DNA of 39,553 nucleotides from an uncultured Clostridia bacterium (GCA_944376455.1 CALWCO010000012.1:1-39553); one strand, 5' to 3'. Shown: positions 31,929 through 39,553, counted from the stretch's first letter. Notes: generated by a model from the letters alone, not told the origin. Program-made: numbers and translations.

Positions 31929-33347
31929 TCAGGACATGGTATCCGTATTTTCAAGATATGTAAAAATTTCGTATATCCGCCACCAGGCGGCGTGATCTCC
32001 CGTCTGAACGATGCGCAGTTTCGTTGCCGCGACTTCGTCGAAACGGACGGAAATATTCCCCGCGAATCCGATGCCTTTTCCGACTTCCGTCCATTCGCCG
32101 TCCGCATATATATACACTGCATATCCGCGCATGAAATCGGTGTGCGGGCAGAATATATCCATGCGGTTGAGGGATACCGTTCCGCCGAGCTCGACCTCCA
32201 CCCATTGTGTCCCGTCGTCCGATTGCGCCGCGCCGCTCGTCCAATAGCTCGTGAGATCTCCGTCCTGTATATCCGAAAGGGGATGCCCTTCGGTGCTTCC
32301 CGTGTAAGCGGTCGCCGTATAGCCGCTCTTGTCGAGGATAATCCCGTCCGTACGGTCCCAACCGTATTGCGCGGCATCCCGTAAAATATTGCAGAGAAAA
32401 TCGTTTTTCGTGTAATTTTCCGTGGCGTAACCCGCCCATTTTTCGGCAATGGCGTCGAAATCGTCCGATTGGTAATTCACGCTCTCCGCGTCGGGCATAT
32501 GATACAGCCCCCAATTGAGTGCGGGGTCTTGTGCCGTGTTTTTATATGTCCAGTTGCACCAGGAAACGCCTTCCGCGCTTAGGCTATACAGCCAGCTCCG
32601 CCAGGCGTTTTCAGCCGACCAGAAGTTAAATTCTCCCGCCAGAACGGGCACGTTCCATTTTATTTTGTAGTTTTGAATATACGCAAGCTGTCCCGCCATG
32701 AAATTATTCTGATTTTCGGCGGATTTATCCGCATCGTCGTAGTGGTGCGTTTCGTAAACGACATTCTGCCAGCCGTTGACGTGAGGCGAACCGAGCTGAT
32801 CGAAATTATAGAAAGCACCCATGACGACGATGTGTTCGGGATCGACCTCCCGTACGGCTCTGTAAAGTTTATCGTACATTTTCCGCTCGGCGTCGGTATA
32901 TTCCGCGCCGTCGGGCGGTACGGGCTCGTTGAGCAGGCCATAGCCGCATACCGTCGCCTCGCCTCTGTACCGTTCGGCAATGGCCTGCCATATTCTGACT
33001 GTCCATTCCTGATAGGTTTCGTTTGTCCATAGCTCGTTGGAATCGGTGTGCCCGCCCGTCACCCAGCCGCCCGAATGTCCGCCCGGCGTTCCGTGTAAAT
33101 CCAGAAGCACATATATGCCCCGTTCCTTGCACATCTGAACGGCCCAGTCGAGCTGATCGAAGGCATTTTCGCGGATATTGCCCGAAAAATCCATGATTTC
33201 CGTCCAGAAAAAGGGGATGCGTACAAAATTAAGACCGAGTGAGGCCAGGAAGTCAAAGTCCGATTGCCGTATGTAAGCGTTCTGATAAATCTCCAAAAGG
33301 CTCTCAGTTTCTTCCTCGGTAAAGCGCTTGCCGAGTTCGGTCAGCAC
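31929..33347 (-). CDS. GH5 catalytic plus F5/8 C fragment downstream of the TGA
   Basis: The open stretch after the internal stop, readable from GTG 33347 (472 aa). It holds most of the barrel, both catalytic Glu and the C-terminal binding domain. It lacks a signal peptide, the first barrel strands and a recognisable SD, so if translated alone it would be cytosolic and probably inactive. Listed for readers who need the part boundaries; see the full-length entry. Confidence 0.5.
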   Translation of the reverse strand: MLTELGKRFTEEETESLLEIYQNAYIRQSDFDFLASLGLNFVRIPFFWTEIMDFSGNIRENAFDQLDWAVQMCKERGIYVLLDLHGTPGGHSGGWVTGGHTDSNELWTNETYQEWTVRIWQAIAERYRGEATVCGYGLLNEPVPPDGAEYTDAERKMYDKLYRAVREVDPEHIVVMGAFYNFDQLGSPHVNGWQNVVYETHHYDDADKSAENQNNFMAGQLAYIQNYKIKWNVPVLAGEFNFWSAENAWRSWLYSLSAEGVSWCNWTYKNTAQDPALNWGLYHMPDAESVNYQSDDFDAIAEKWAGYATENYTKNDFLCNILRDAAQYGWDRTDGIILDKSGYTATAYTGSTEGHPLSDIQDGDLTSYWTSGAAQSDDGTQWVEVELGGTVSLNRMDIFCPHTDFMRGYAVYIYADGEWTEVGKGIGFAGNISVRFDEVAATKLRIVQTGDHAAWWRIYEIFTYLENTDTMS

Positions 33348-33362
33348 GGCATAATGATTGCC

Positions 33363-33749
33363 TCAGACGTCGGGCGCGATGCCGCCACCGCCGTCCATCC
33401 AGCCTTCAAAATGCAACCAGCCGCCGAGATTGGTACCCTGCAACACGACCTGTTCGCCGCGTTCGTTCCGAAGCACCTGTCCGTCTGCGCGGAGAAAGTC
33501 TTGCTCTGTCAGCGTCGGATCGTGCGGTTCGTCGGGTTTTTCGCCCTCGTTTTCTCCCTCGTCTCCGCCCGTGGCGTCGCCCGAATCGTCATCGGACGAT
33601 CCGTCCGCAAGAGAGGAATCTGAAGATGCGGAGCCGCTTGCGCTTGCCGAACCGCTTGGATCGCCGCTGACGGGTGCGCAGGCGGTACAGTAAAACAGAC
33701 ATAAGCAGACTGCGCACAGAAGAAAAAATTTGCGGATAAGTTTTTTCAT
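33363..33749 (-). CDS. N-terminal GH5 lipoprotein stub upstream of the TGA
   Basis: A 128-aa product: signal peptide (MKKLIRKFFLLCAVCLCLF), CTAC lipid-attachment candidate, low-complexity Ser/Asp/Gly/Glu linker, and the first about 35 residues of the GH5 domain. ATG 33749 follows a GGGGGA motif. It should be exported but cannot be an enzyme. Confidence 0.55.
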   Translation of the reverse strand: MKKLIRKFFLLCAVCLCLFYCTACAPVSGDPSGSASASGSASSDSSLADGSSDDDSGDATGGDEGENEGEKPDEPHDPTLTEQDFLRADGQVLRNERGEQVVLQGTNLGGWLHFEGWMDGGGGIAPDV

Positions 33750-33801
33750 GTCGTCCCCCGAGGATAAAGCGGCGCGCTGTGCGCCGATCGATTCTTTGGT
33801 C

Positions 33802-33830
33802 AGTATACTATGTCGAAGGGGATAAGTCAA
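33802..33830 (-). promoter_or_regulatory. GH5 gene promoter
   Basis: On the minus strand TTGACT (33830-33825), 17-nt spacer, TATACT (33807-33802). Confidence 0.8.
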
Positions 33831-33901
33831 TATGTTCTCCGATTTTGTTTGAAAAGTTGAAAAATATGCATTGAAAAGCTGTTAATCGTGCAAAAAAACG
33901 C

Positions 33902-33940
33902 AATAAAAATTACGGTGCGCACCCGAATAGGTGCGCATCG
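33902..33940 (-). terminator. Terminator of the Pro-rich secreted protein gene
   Basis: Arms 33930-33940 and 33913-33923 (TGCGCACC/GGTGCGCA core) form a stem with a CGAATA-type loop; on the minus strand GTAATTTTTATTG follows. Confidence 0.75.
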
Positions 33941-34012
33941 TTGTCCCTTTGCATCCGCGCAGGGAGGTTTGCTTAAAGAGTTTGCCGCTTTTTCGAGCGA
34001 CCGTTTGTTTTT

Positions 34013-34044
34013 TTGTTCATCCGTTCATCTGTTCATTCGTTCAG
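34013..34044. repeat. 8-bp tandem repeat at the 3' end of the secreted protein gene
   Basis: Four 8-bp units with the core GTTCAT: TTGTTCAT, CCGTTCAT, CTGTTCAT, TCGTTCAG. The stop codon of the minus-strand gene (34033-34035) lies inside the repeat. A change in unit number would alter only the last residues and the stop position. Confidence 0.6.
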
Positions 34045-34557
34045 GGTGTTCGTCTGTCCGTCGGCGGTGTCCGTTGTACCCGTGACGTCCGTTATGCCTG
34101 TCGCGTCTTGGGCCGTTTTTTGGGATTGTTCCTTGTCGGGCTCATCCTCGCGGCAAGAATCGTTCTTGCCGTTGGGATCGGGGCGTAAAGGCGCGTGCGG
34201 ATGCGGCCTTTTTCCGGGCATGGGTGCCCGCCAAGGCCGCGGTTGCGGTTTGGGCGGCGGGGAAGGAAGGGGCATCGGATCTCCGTCCTCGGTCTCCTTT
34301 CCGTCGGAGGGACTTTCGGGCGTTTCGTCGGATTTTTCGATTGAATTTTCTGCAGCGTTTTCACCGCAGTTTTCTCTTTCGGCGGTTTCCGCTTTGAGAT
34401 GTTCTTTTTCGGAAATATCGGTTTCCGCAAAGCATTGTACAGAGGCAACAAAATCGGCTTTTTTCATTTTTTCTTCGGCTGTGCAGGCGGCAAATGCCGT
34501 CAGTGAGGTGCACAGAAGGGTAAAAACAGAGACAAAAAGCAAAAATTTCCTTTTCAT
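34033..34557 (-). CDS. Small Pro/Asp/Glu-rich secreted protein or lipoprotein
   Basis: A 174-aa ORF starting MKRKFLLFVSVFTLLCTSLT, a clear signal sequence, with cleavage near AFA or lipid attachment at the Cys of FAAC (lipobox is imperfect). The mature part is low complexity: a charged Glu/Lys region, a Pro-rich stretch (MPLPSPPPKPQPRPW), a His/Pro basic stretch, and a Thr/Asp C-terminus. I recognise no domain. No convincing SD precedes the ATG. A terminator lies about 90 bp downstream. The signal peptide and terminator argue that it is real; composition argues for fast evolution. Function unknown. Confidence 0.6.
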   Translation of the reverse strand: MKRKFLLFVSVFTLLCTSLTAFAACTAEEKMKKADFVASVQCFAETDISEKEHLKAETAERENCGENAAENSIEKSDETPESPSDGKETEDGDPMPLPSPPPKPQPRPWRAPMPGKRPHPHAPLRPDPNGKNDSCREDEPDKEQSQKTAQDATGITDVTGTTDTADGQTNTLNE

Positions 34558-34621
34558 ACCAGATAATTTGGCACCATTTTCCTGAAATTATGCAGAGAAA
34601 AAATGAAATTTTTTGTCCGAC

Positions 34622-34650
34622 TTGACTTTGACGGGCGGTTGTGTTACAAT
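34622..34650 (+). promoter_or_regulatory. recX promoter
   Basis: TTGACT at 34622-34627, 17-nt spacer, TACAAT at 34645-34650; start near 34657. Confidence 0.8.
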
Positions 34651-34689
34651 GGAACGCGAAAAATACGGAAGGATCGGACGGATAACGAT

Positions 34690-35310
34690 ATGAGCGAAAT
34701 CACGGCAATTTTACCGCAGAAAAAGGACGCGTCGCGTTGCAACATCTATCTCGACGGCAGTTTTTATTGCGGCATGAAACTGGAAGTGGTGCTGAAGAAC
34801 CGTCTGAAGGCGGGGCAGACCGTCGAAATTTCCACCCTTGACGCTCTGCAACTGGAAAGCGAGCGCGCCACCGCGTTGGACAAGGCCATGACCCGGCTCT
34901 CCTCCTCCATGAAGACCCGCCGCCAGATTTCCGATTATCTCAAATCGAAAGGTTATGTCGATGCCGTCGTCGTTTATGTCCTGGAAAAATTGGAGGGGTA
35001 CGGCTTTGTGGACGACGAAGAGTATGCCCGACAGTATACGGCGAGCGCAGGGAAAAATAAGGGCAGAAGGCTGATTGCGCTGGAACTGCAACGCAAGGGC
35101 GTATCGGCGGAGGATGCCCGCGTTGCCGTGGAGAATATGCAGGGCGAGGAAGAAGCGGCTTTGCGCGTTTTGCAAAAATATATGCGCGGCAGAGAGGCGG
35201 ACAAAGAGACGCTCTATAAGGCATTTCGTTATCTGATCGGCAAGGGGTTCGAATACGACACCGCAAAGTCCGCGCTGACTTCGTGGGGCGACATCGACGA
35301 GGAAAGTTAA
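34690..35310 (+). CDS. recX: RecX family regulator of RecA
   Basis: A 206-aa RecX, which binds RecA filaments and modulates recombination and the SOS response. The C-terminal two-thirds hold the three-helix repeats: ALDKAMTRLSSSMKTRRQI, YLKSKGY, VLEKLEGYGFVDDEEYARQY, then NKGRRLIALELQRKGVS and the final LIGKGFEYDTAKSAL. ATG 34690 has GGACGGAT about 7-14 nt upstream; an in-frame start at 34603 lies before the promoter and can be excluded. No recA is nearby and I see no LexA box. nnr follows 82 bp later without a terminator, so read-through is likely. Confidence 0.93.
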   Translation: MSEITAILPQKKDASRCNIYLDGSFYCGMKLEVVLKNRLKAGQTVEISTLDALQLESERATALDKAMTRLSSSMKTRRQISDYLKSKGYVDAVVVYVLEKLEGYGFVDDEEYARQYTASAGKNKGRRLIALELQRKGVSAEDARVAVENMQGEEEAALRVLQKYMRGREADKETLYKAFRYLIGKGFEYDTAKSALTSWGDIDEES

Positions 35311-35392
35311 TTTTTTTGTCCGGCAATCCGATCGTTCGGTATGCCGATAAATTCAAAAGCCGTTGCAGATACTGTAAGAAGGAGGACGGAAT

Positions 35393-36892
35393 ATGATCAA
35401 GACGCTTTCAAGCGCGCAGATGCGCGCTTGCGACAGATATACCATCGACACGCTGGGCGTGCCGTCTCTGACTCTGATGGAGCGGGCGGGCGGGTCCATC
35501 GCCGCGGAAACGCAAAAGGTATTTTCCGCGCTGGGCGTGAACGAGGCGCTCGTGGTGTGCGGCGGAGGAAACAACGGCGGGGACGGGTTCGTTGCGGCGC
35601 GGCTTCTGCAGGAAGCGGGCGCGGACGTGCAGATTCTCTGCATGGCGGAAAAATTCTCCCCAGACTGTGCGGCCGTCAAGGAGAAATTCAAAGGGGAAAT
35701 TCTGCAAAGAATGCCCCGCCGCCGCTATCCCGTCATTTTGGACTGCATTTTCGGCACGGGCCTTTCCCGCCCCGTGGAAGGAACGGAGCTTTCTCTCATC
35801 CGTTTCATCAACGCCGCGGGCGCATTCGTGATTTCCGCGGACATTCCCAGCGGTCTGAACGGAGATAACGGCCTTGTGATGGGCGAATGCGTGCGCGCCG
35901 ATCTGACCGTCGCCGTGGGCGGATATAAACATGGTCTCCTGCTCAATGACGGCGGAGAATATTGCGGCGCGGTCGTTGCCGCGGAAATCGGCATAGACAC
36001 TTCCCGCGCCGCGGGCGCATATATCGCCGAGGACAAGGACATCGCGGCGTTTTTTCCCGAGCGGAAGCGCAACAGCCATAAGGGCACTTACGGCAAGGTC
36101 AGCATCATAGCAGGCAGCCGCGCCTATTCGGGTGCGGCGCTCCTTGCGGCGTCCGCGGCTCTGCGCGGCGGGGCGGGATATGTCGAGCTGTGTGTTCCGT
36201 CGGGGCTTTTTTCCGTCTATGCGGGAAAACTTCCCGAAGTGATTTTAACCTCTTTCAGCGGGGAAGACGCTTTCCGCTATTGTGAAGAAAATCTCGAAAA
36301 AGTTCTTTCCGGTCAGTGCGTCGTTGCGGGCATGGGTATGGGTGCGAGCTTTGAAACATATAAAATGGTGAAATATCTTTTAGAGCGGTATACGGGCCGA
36401 TTGGTGCTCGACGCCGACGCGCTCAACGCTCTGGCCCGTTACGGGACGGACATTCTCAAAGAAAAAAAATGCGCGGTGTTGCTCACGCCGCACATCAAGG
36501 AGTTTTCCCGCCTCTCGGGACTGACCGTCAAAGAAATTTCGGAGCGCGGCGCACGGGCACCGCAGGAATTTTCCGCCGCATACGGCGTTTCGGTGCTGCT
36601 CAAAAGCGCCGTATCCGTCCTTTGCGGCGAAGAGAAGATTTTCTTCAACGTCCGCGGGAGCGCCTGCCAGGCCAAAGGCGGCAGCGGTGACGTCCTGTCG
36701 GGCGTCATCGGATCTCTTGCCGCGCAGGGTCGCTCCGTTACGGATGCCGCCCTTGCGGGCAGTTATCTTTGCGGCGTTGCGGGGGAGCTTTGCGAACAGG
36801 AATTGGGGCAGTATTCGGTAACGGCGGGCGACGCCATCGCGCATATTCCCGCCGCGTTGCGCCATATTTTGGACAACGGACGGAAAAATTGA
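35393..36892 (+). CDS. nnr: Bifunctional NAD(P)H-hydrate repair enzyme Nnr
   Basis: A fusion of NAD(P)H-hydrate epimerase (1-210) and ADP/ATP-dependent NAD(P)H-hydrate dehydratase (220-499), which repair damaged nicotinamide cofactors. The epimerase part has GGGNNGGDGFVAARLL (57-72), DCIFGTGLSRPV and DIPSGLNGDNG. The dehydratase part has HKGTYGKVSIIAGS, SGAALLAASAALRGGAGYV, LDADALNAL, LTPHIKEFSRL and the catalytic GGSGDVLSGVIG. AAGGAGGA lies 7-8 nt before ATG 35393. Fits the nearby NAD synthesis gene nadD. Confidence 0.96.
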   Translation: MIKTLSSAQMRACDRYTIDTLGVPSLTLMERAGGSIAAETQKVFSALGVNEALVVCGGGNNGGDGFVAARLLQEAGADVQILCMAEKFSPDCAAVKEKFKGEILQRMPRRRYPVILDCIFGTGLSRPVEGTELSLIRFINAAGAFVISADIPSGLNGDNGLVMGECVRADLTVAVGGYKHGLLLNDGGEYCGAVVAAEIGIDTSRAAGAYIAEDKDIAAFFPERKRNSHKGTYGKVSIIAGSRAYSGAALLAASAALRGGAGYVELCVPSGLFSVYAGKLPEVILTSFSGEDAFRYCEENLEKVLSGQCVVAGMGMGASFETYKMVKYLLERYTGRLVLDADALNALARYGTDILKEKKCAVLLTPHIKEFSRLSGLTVKEISERGARAPQEFSAAYGVSVLLKSAVSVLCGEEKIFFNVRGSACQAKGGSGDVLSGVIGSLAAQGRSVTDAALAGSYLCGVAGELCEQELGQYSVTAGDAIAHIPAALRHILDNGRKN

Positions 36893-36950
36893 CCGGCCGC
36901 AAGATCAAATAATATAAACAGAGAGGCGAATATACGCCGATTTATACGTA

Positions 36951-37721
36951 TTATGCGTATCCGAAGATGCGCACGAGGACGGAGGCAAAGACGAGCGTGC
37001 ACCCGCCGATGATGTAATAGAGCGGGAAGAAAGAGAACAGGCTCAACACGAGCAGTGCCGCTCCGCTGAAAAAGAAGGATCGGCTGTTCTTTTTGCGCAG
37101 GCCGAAGCGTATGCGTTCCCGTACGCCGCGTTTCTTTTTTTCTCCGCAGATATATTTTTCGGGCAATAAGTTTTTTTCTTTGAGCAGGGCATAGGCATTG
37201 TTTCCGTCTGTCACCGATATGTCGAACCGTTCGCACAGCCTTGCTGCTTCACCCGTGAGGGCGTTGCAGACGATGTGTAAGGTCTTGCCCGAAGGGCAGT
37301 CGCGGATGGCCTCGGCGACGGCGTCGGCGGAGAGGGGCTGCATGGTGAAGAGGAAGCGAAAGTGTTGCGTATCGGCGGCGTCGGCATTGCTGTCGGGATC
37401 GACATTCGTCTTTTTATCGGTGCAGTCTTTCTCAAATACGGGAAGAATGAGTTGAGCGTTTGCCTGCGGCGAAGAGAGCGCGAGGTGGAGCATGAGCTTT
37501 TCTTTCTCCTCCAGATCTCGGTTCAGGAGAAATTTTTTCCGTCTCCACAGGTATCCGAGTCCGAAGACGAGTACGGCGGAAGCAAAGGCAAGGGCGGCGG
37601 ACAGAAGAGCGGCCAGCCACATACTCAAATCATAATATCTTAAAATACACAGCGAGACGAGAAAAGAGCAGGCAAAGAAGAAGATCGTATCCGACCAAAG
37701 GGGAAAATCTATTTTTTTCAT
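36951..37721 (-). CDS. Uncharacterised membrane protein with a soluble central domain
   Basis: A 256-aa protein with two N-terminal helices (about 9-28, 33-57), a cytoplasmic central region (about 60-205) and two C-terminal helices (about 217-234, 237-252). The central region contains SADAVAEAIRDCPSGKTLHIVCNALTGEAARLCERFDISVTDGNNAY (split here), an alpha/beta pattern that reminds me of restriction-endonuclease-like or NYN-type folds without a clear active site. A basic stretch KKKRGVRERIRFGLRKK precedes the third helix. No SD is visible before ATG 37721. It is divergent from nadD with only 73 bp between. Confidence 0.8.
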   Translation of the reverse strand: MKKIDFPLWSDTIFFFACSFLVSLCILRYYDLSMWLAALLSAALAFASAVLVFGLGYLWRRKKFLLNRDLEEKEKLMLHLALSSPQANAQLILPVFEKDCTDKKTNVDPDSNADAADTQHFRFLFTMQPLSADAVAEAIRDCPSGKTLHIVCNALTGEAARLCERFDISVTDGNNAYALLKEKNLLPEKYICGEKKKRGVRERIRFGLRKKNSRSFFFSGAALLVLSLFSFFPLYYIIGGCTLVFASVLVRIFGYA

Positions 37722-37757
37722 GCTTTGGATTTTTGCCCGAAAAACGGAAAATTAAAC

Positions 37758-37786
37758 TTGAAAAATAAAAAAATCTATTGTATAAT
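37758..37786 (+). promoter_or_regulatory. Promoter placed for leaderless transcription of nadD-yqeK
   Basis: TTGAAA at 37758-37763, 17-nt spacer, TATAAT at 37781-37786. The ATG at 37795 starts 9 nt after the -10 box, so the predicted start point falls within about 2 nt of the start codon. Confidence 0.8.
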
Positions 37787-37794
37787 AAAGATAT

Positions 37795-38958
37795 ATGAAA
37801 ATCGGAATTTTCGGTGGATCGTTCGATCCCGTACACAAAGAACACGTGCGCCTTGCCAAGGAGGCGATTAAGGGGCTTTGCCTGGACAAACTCATCGTCG
37901 TCCCGGCGGGCGTGCCGCCGCACAAACAGGGCAAGCGCCTTGCCCCCGCGCAGGATCGGCTGGCCATGTGCCGCATCGCCTTTGCCGATGTGGACAAGGC
38001 CGAGATCAGCGACTATGAGATCGCGCAGGGCGGCGCAAGCTATACCTATCTGACCTGTGACCATTTTTCCCGTCTGTATCCGACGGCACAGCTTTTCCTG
38101 CTCGTGGGAACGGATATGTTCTGGGACTTTTTTCACTGGAAGAACCCTGACGAGATACTCTCCCGCGCGCGTTTGGCGGTCTGTCGCCGCGCGGAGGGCG
38201 TGGAGAACATAGAAAAACAGCAGAAGGCGTTCTTCCTCCGCTTTGCGCGTATGTTCGAGGTCATTCCCTATAACGGCGAGGCGGTTTCGTCCACCGAGAT
38301 CCGCGTGCGCAGCGTTCTGGGCATGGACTATTCCGATCTCGTGCCCGTGGGGATCGGCGAATATATCCGTACGCACGGATTGTACAGCCTGCCGCCCATT
38401 CAGCAAGGTCTGTCGCTGGAAAAACCGAAACGTGCGGAGCACAGCCGCCGCGTATGCCTGATGGCGACGGAGAACGCCGCGCGGCTGGGGGTGGACGAAG
38501 GAAAGGCACTCGTGGCGTCGGCTCTGCACGACGTGGCGAAGAACCTGCCCGCCGACGACGAACGCTTGCAAGGTTTCGTTCCGCCCGCCGACGTGCCGCC
38601 GCCCGTCTTGCACCAGTATACGGGCGCATACGTCCTCGAGCATACTTTTTCGGTGACGGACGAGGACATTCTCAACGCCGTGCGTTATCACACCAGCGGC
38701 AGGGCGGGAATGAGTGCGTTGGAAAAACTCGTCTATCTTTCGGATATGCTGGAAGAGGGGCGTTCCTTCCCGCGCATCGAAGAATTGCGCGGATTGTTTT
38801 ACGAGGACATCGACGAGTGTCTGTATCGGTGTCTCAAATATCAGATAGAATATCTGCACGAAAAACAGACGGGTATGTATCCGCTGACCGTGCAGGCGTA
38901 TGAATATTACAAAAAAATTTCCGAACAAAAGAAAGGAGGTAAACGGGAATCGTTATGA
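37795..38958 (+). CDS. nadD: NadD-YqeK fusion: nicotinate-nucleotide adenylyltransferase and HD-domain Ap4A hydrolase
   Basis: A 387-aa fusion. The N-terminal NadD (1-200) makes deamido-NAD from NaMN and ATP: GGSFDPVHKEH (7-17), VGTDMFWDFFHWKNP, and VSSTEIRVR (C-terminal substrate motif). The HxGH signature reads HKEH here (Gly to Glu). The C-terminal YqeK HD domain (about 210-375) has EHSRRV, ALHDVAKNLP (HD), LHQYTGAYV and VRYHTSGR, SDMLEEGR; YqeK homologues hydrolyse symmetrical Ap4A. No SD precedes the ATG, and the promoter predicts a leaderless mRNA. rsfS overlaps the stop codon (ATGA), matching the usual nadD-yqeK-rsfS order, here with the first two fused. Confidence 0.95.
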   Translation: MKIGIFGGSFDPVHKEHVRLAKEAIKGLCLDKLIVVPAGVPPHKQGKRLAPAQDRLAMCRIAFADVDKAEISDYEIAQGGASYTYLTCDHFSRLYPTAQLFLLVGTDMFWDFFHWKNPDEILSRARLAVCRRAEGVENIEKQQKAFFLRFARMFEVIPYNGEAVSSTEIRVRSVLGMDYSDLVPVGIGEYIRTHGLYSLPPIQQGLSLEKPKRAEHSRRVCLMATENAARLGVDEGKALVASALHDVAKNLPADDERLQGFVPPADVPPPVLHQYTGAYVLEHTFSVTDEDILNAVRYHTSGRAGMSALEKLVYLSDMLEEGRSFPRIEELRGLFYEDIDECLYRCLKYQIEYLHEKQTGMYPLTVQAYEYYKKISEQKKGGKRESL

Positions 38959-39302
38959 CGGCAAAAGAACTGACATTGGCCATCTGCAAAGCACTTTCCG
39001 AGAAGAAGGGGAAAGAGATCGTATACATCGACGTGGAGGCAAAAACCAGCCTTTGCAGCTTTTTCGTACTTGCTTCGGGCACCAGCTCCACACAAGTGAA
39101 ATCTTTGGCGGAGAACGTCGAGGAGAAGATGGAAAAGGACTTTGATCTTGCGCCCACGCGCATCGAAGGGGTCCACGACGGGCGCTGGGCGGTGCTCGAT
39201 TACGGGGATGTCATGGTGCACGTTTTCAGCGAGGATGCCCGCGAATTCTATCGCCTCGAACGGCTTTGGGAAGAGAACGGCAACCTCACGAAATACGAGT
39301 GA
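38955..39302 (+). CDS. rsfS: Ribosomal silencing factor RsfS
   Basis: A 115-aa protein that binds L14 on the 50S subunit and blocks subunit joining during slow growth. The core VYIDVEAKTSLCSFFVLASGTSSTQVKSLAENV and RIEGVHDGRWAVLDYGDVMVHVF (each shown in parts by SLCSFFVLASGTS and WAVLDYGDVMVHVF) is diagnostic, ending RLERLWEEN. ATG overlaps the nadD-yqeK stop (ATGA) and AAAGGAGG lies about 15-16 nt upstream, inside the preceding gene. Confidence 0.97.
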   Translation: MTAKELTLAICKALSEKKGKEIVYIDVEAKTSLCSFFVLASGTSSTQVKSLAENVEEKMEKDFDLAPTRIEGVHDGRWAVLDYGDVMVHVFSEDAREFYRLERLWEENGNLTKYE

Positions 39303-39315
39303 AGGGATTGTAAAG

Positions 39316-39365
39316 ACTTGCGGCGTCTTTCTTTTCGAAAGACGCCGCAAGTGCGTTTTTATTTT
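39316..39365 (+). terminator. nadD-rsfS operon terminator
   Basis: ACTTGCGGCGTCTTTC (39316-39331) and its exact reverse complement (39337-39352) around TTTTC, followed by GCGTTTTTATTTT. Confidence 0.95.
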
Positions 39366-39553
39366 CTTATAACGGACAGATATCCTCGCATGAACGGCAA
39401 ATTTCGTCGGGCGCGGACGGTTTGCTTGCAAAAAGAGGACAGCGGGCGTCGGGCGGAAAGAAGTGAAAAAGGAAAAATGTAGGTTTGTCAAACATATGAG
39501 ACAGTTATAAAAAAGAATTAATGTAAAAGTCCATCTTTAATGAAATCTGAGAT
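39366..39553. other. Window end, no gene
   Basis: About 190 bp of noncoding sequence. A weak promoter-like pair (TTGTCA at 39485-39490, TATAAA near 39506, spacer only 15) may precede a gene beyond the window. Confidence 0.3.

Larger units (their letters stand above)
31929..33749 (-). pseudogene. GH5 glycosidase lipoprotein with F5/8-type C domain, interrupted by in-frame TGA
   Basis: One continuous frame of 606 codons from ATG 33749 to the stop at 31929, broken by TGA at 33365-33363 (codon 129), with no frameshift. Upstream are a signal peptide ending in CTAC (weak lipobox), an Asp/Ser/Gly/Glu-rich linker and the GH5 start RNERGEQVVLQGTNLGGWLH. Downstream are the rest of the GH5 barrel with VRIPFFWTEIMDF, YGLLNEP (acid/base Glu), HHYDDAD, VLAGEFNFW (nucleophile Glu), and a C-terminal discoidin-like carbohydrate-binding domain (about 470-600). 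The residue at the stop is most simply Trp (TGG to TGA). All catalytic residues survive, so the mutation is young, a sequencing error, or readthrough occurs. Family relatives cleave beta-glucans or mannans. Confidence 0.85.

Noticed and set aside
33340-33370. Selenocysteine insertion at the GH5 TGA
   Set aside because: No convincing SECIS hairpin directly downstream (only a 4-bp GGCA/TGCC pairing), and no known selenocysteine in GH5 proteins.

Overview
The window looks like a chromosomal segment of an anaerobic, low-redox Bacillota (Clostridia-type) bacterium, probably gut-associated. The support is a T-box-controlled isoleucyl-tRNA synthetase, the ribosome-rescue protein RqcP, a NadD-YqeK fusion next to RsfS, a Wzz/BY-kinase pair of the Gram-positive type, a FeoA-FeoA-FeoB-Cys-rich cassette, and secreted lipoproteins. 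A Christensenellales-like affiliation is plausible but is a guess from gene style only. Nearly every promoter I could place is a housekeeping sigma-A type with a 17-nt spacer.

Layout. (1) 1-1800: accessory and decayed-looking. It holds an IS-terminus-like inverted repeat, an AT-rich membrane ORF that seems truncated at its 5' end, an unrecognised 179-aa ORF and an Imm53-family immunity gene with no toxin in view. (2) 1869-3446, minus strand: ispDF (isoprenoid precursors) and rqcP. (3) 3509-11962: a stand-alone rpoB-rpoC operon with its own promoter, a long leader and tandem terminators; RpoB has a long acidic tail. (4) 12248-14088: a Wzz-like/BY-kinase pair with no glycosyltransferases beside it. 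(5) 14174-16666: uppP (with a hydrophilic insertion), a flavodoxin and a double carboxymuconolactone-decarboxylase protein. (6) 16839-18160, minus: two uncharacterised membrane proteins. (7) 18427-21969: T-box leader and ileS, followed by three tandem hairpins and a 12-bp tandem repeat. (8) 22394-24023: an rRNA-type methyltransferase overlapping an RluA-type pseudouridine synthase. (9) 24082-26497: a 757-aa membrane-anchored surface protein. (10) 26700-29851: the ferrous iron uptake operon. (11) 30066-34557, minus: gpmI, a GH5 lipoprotein interrupted by an in-frame TGA, and a small Pro/Asp/Glu-rich secreted protein. (12) 34622-39365: recX, nnr, a membrane protein, then nadD-yqeK and rsfS.

Most of the window is housekeeping: transcription, translation and RNA modification, NAD(P) synthesis and repair, glycolysis, lipid carrier recycling and iron uptake. 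The less explained parts are the RpoB acidic tail, the UppP insertion, two genes whose promoters sit so close to the start codon that their mRNAs should be leaderless, two perfect 20-bp hairpins, a candidate repressor site over the feo start point, and the GH5 gene with an internal UGA. I see no tRNA, rRNA, CRISPR array or prophage. I did not find a convincing new multi-gene system; the leaderless pair and the RpoB tail are the best leads.
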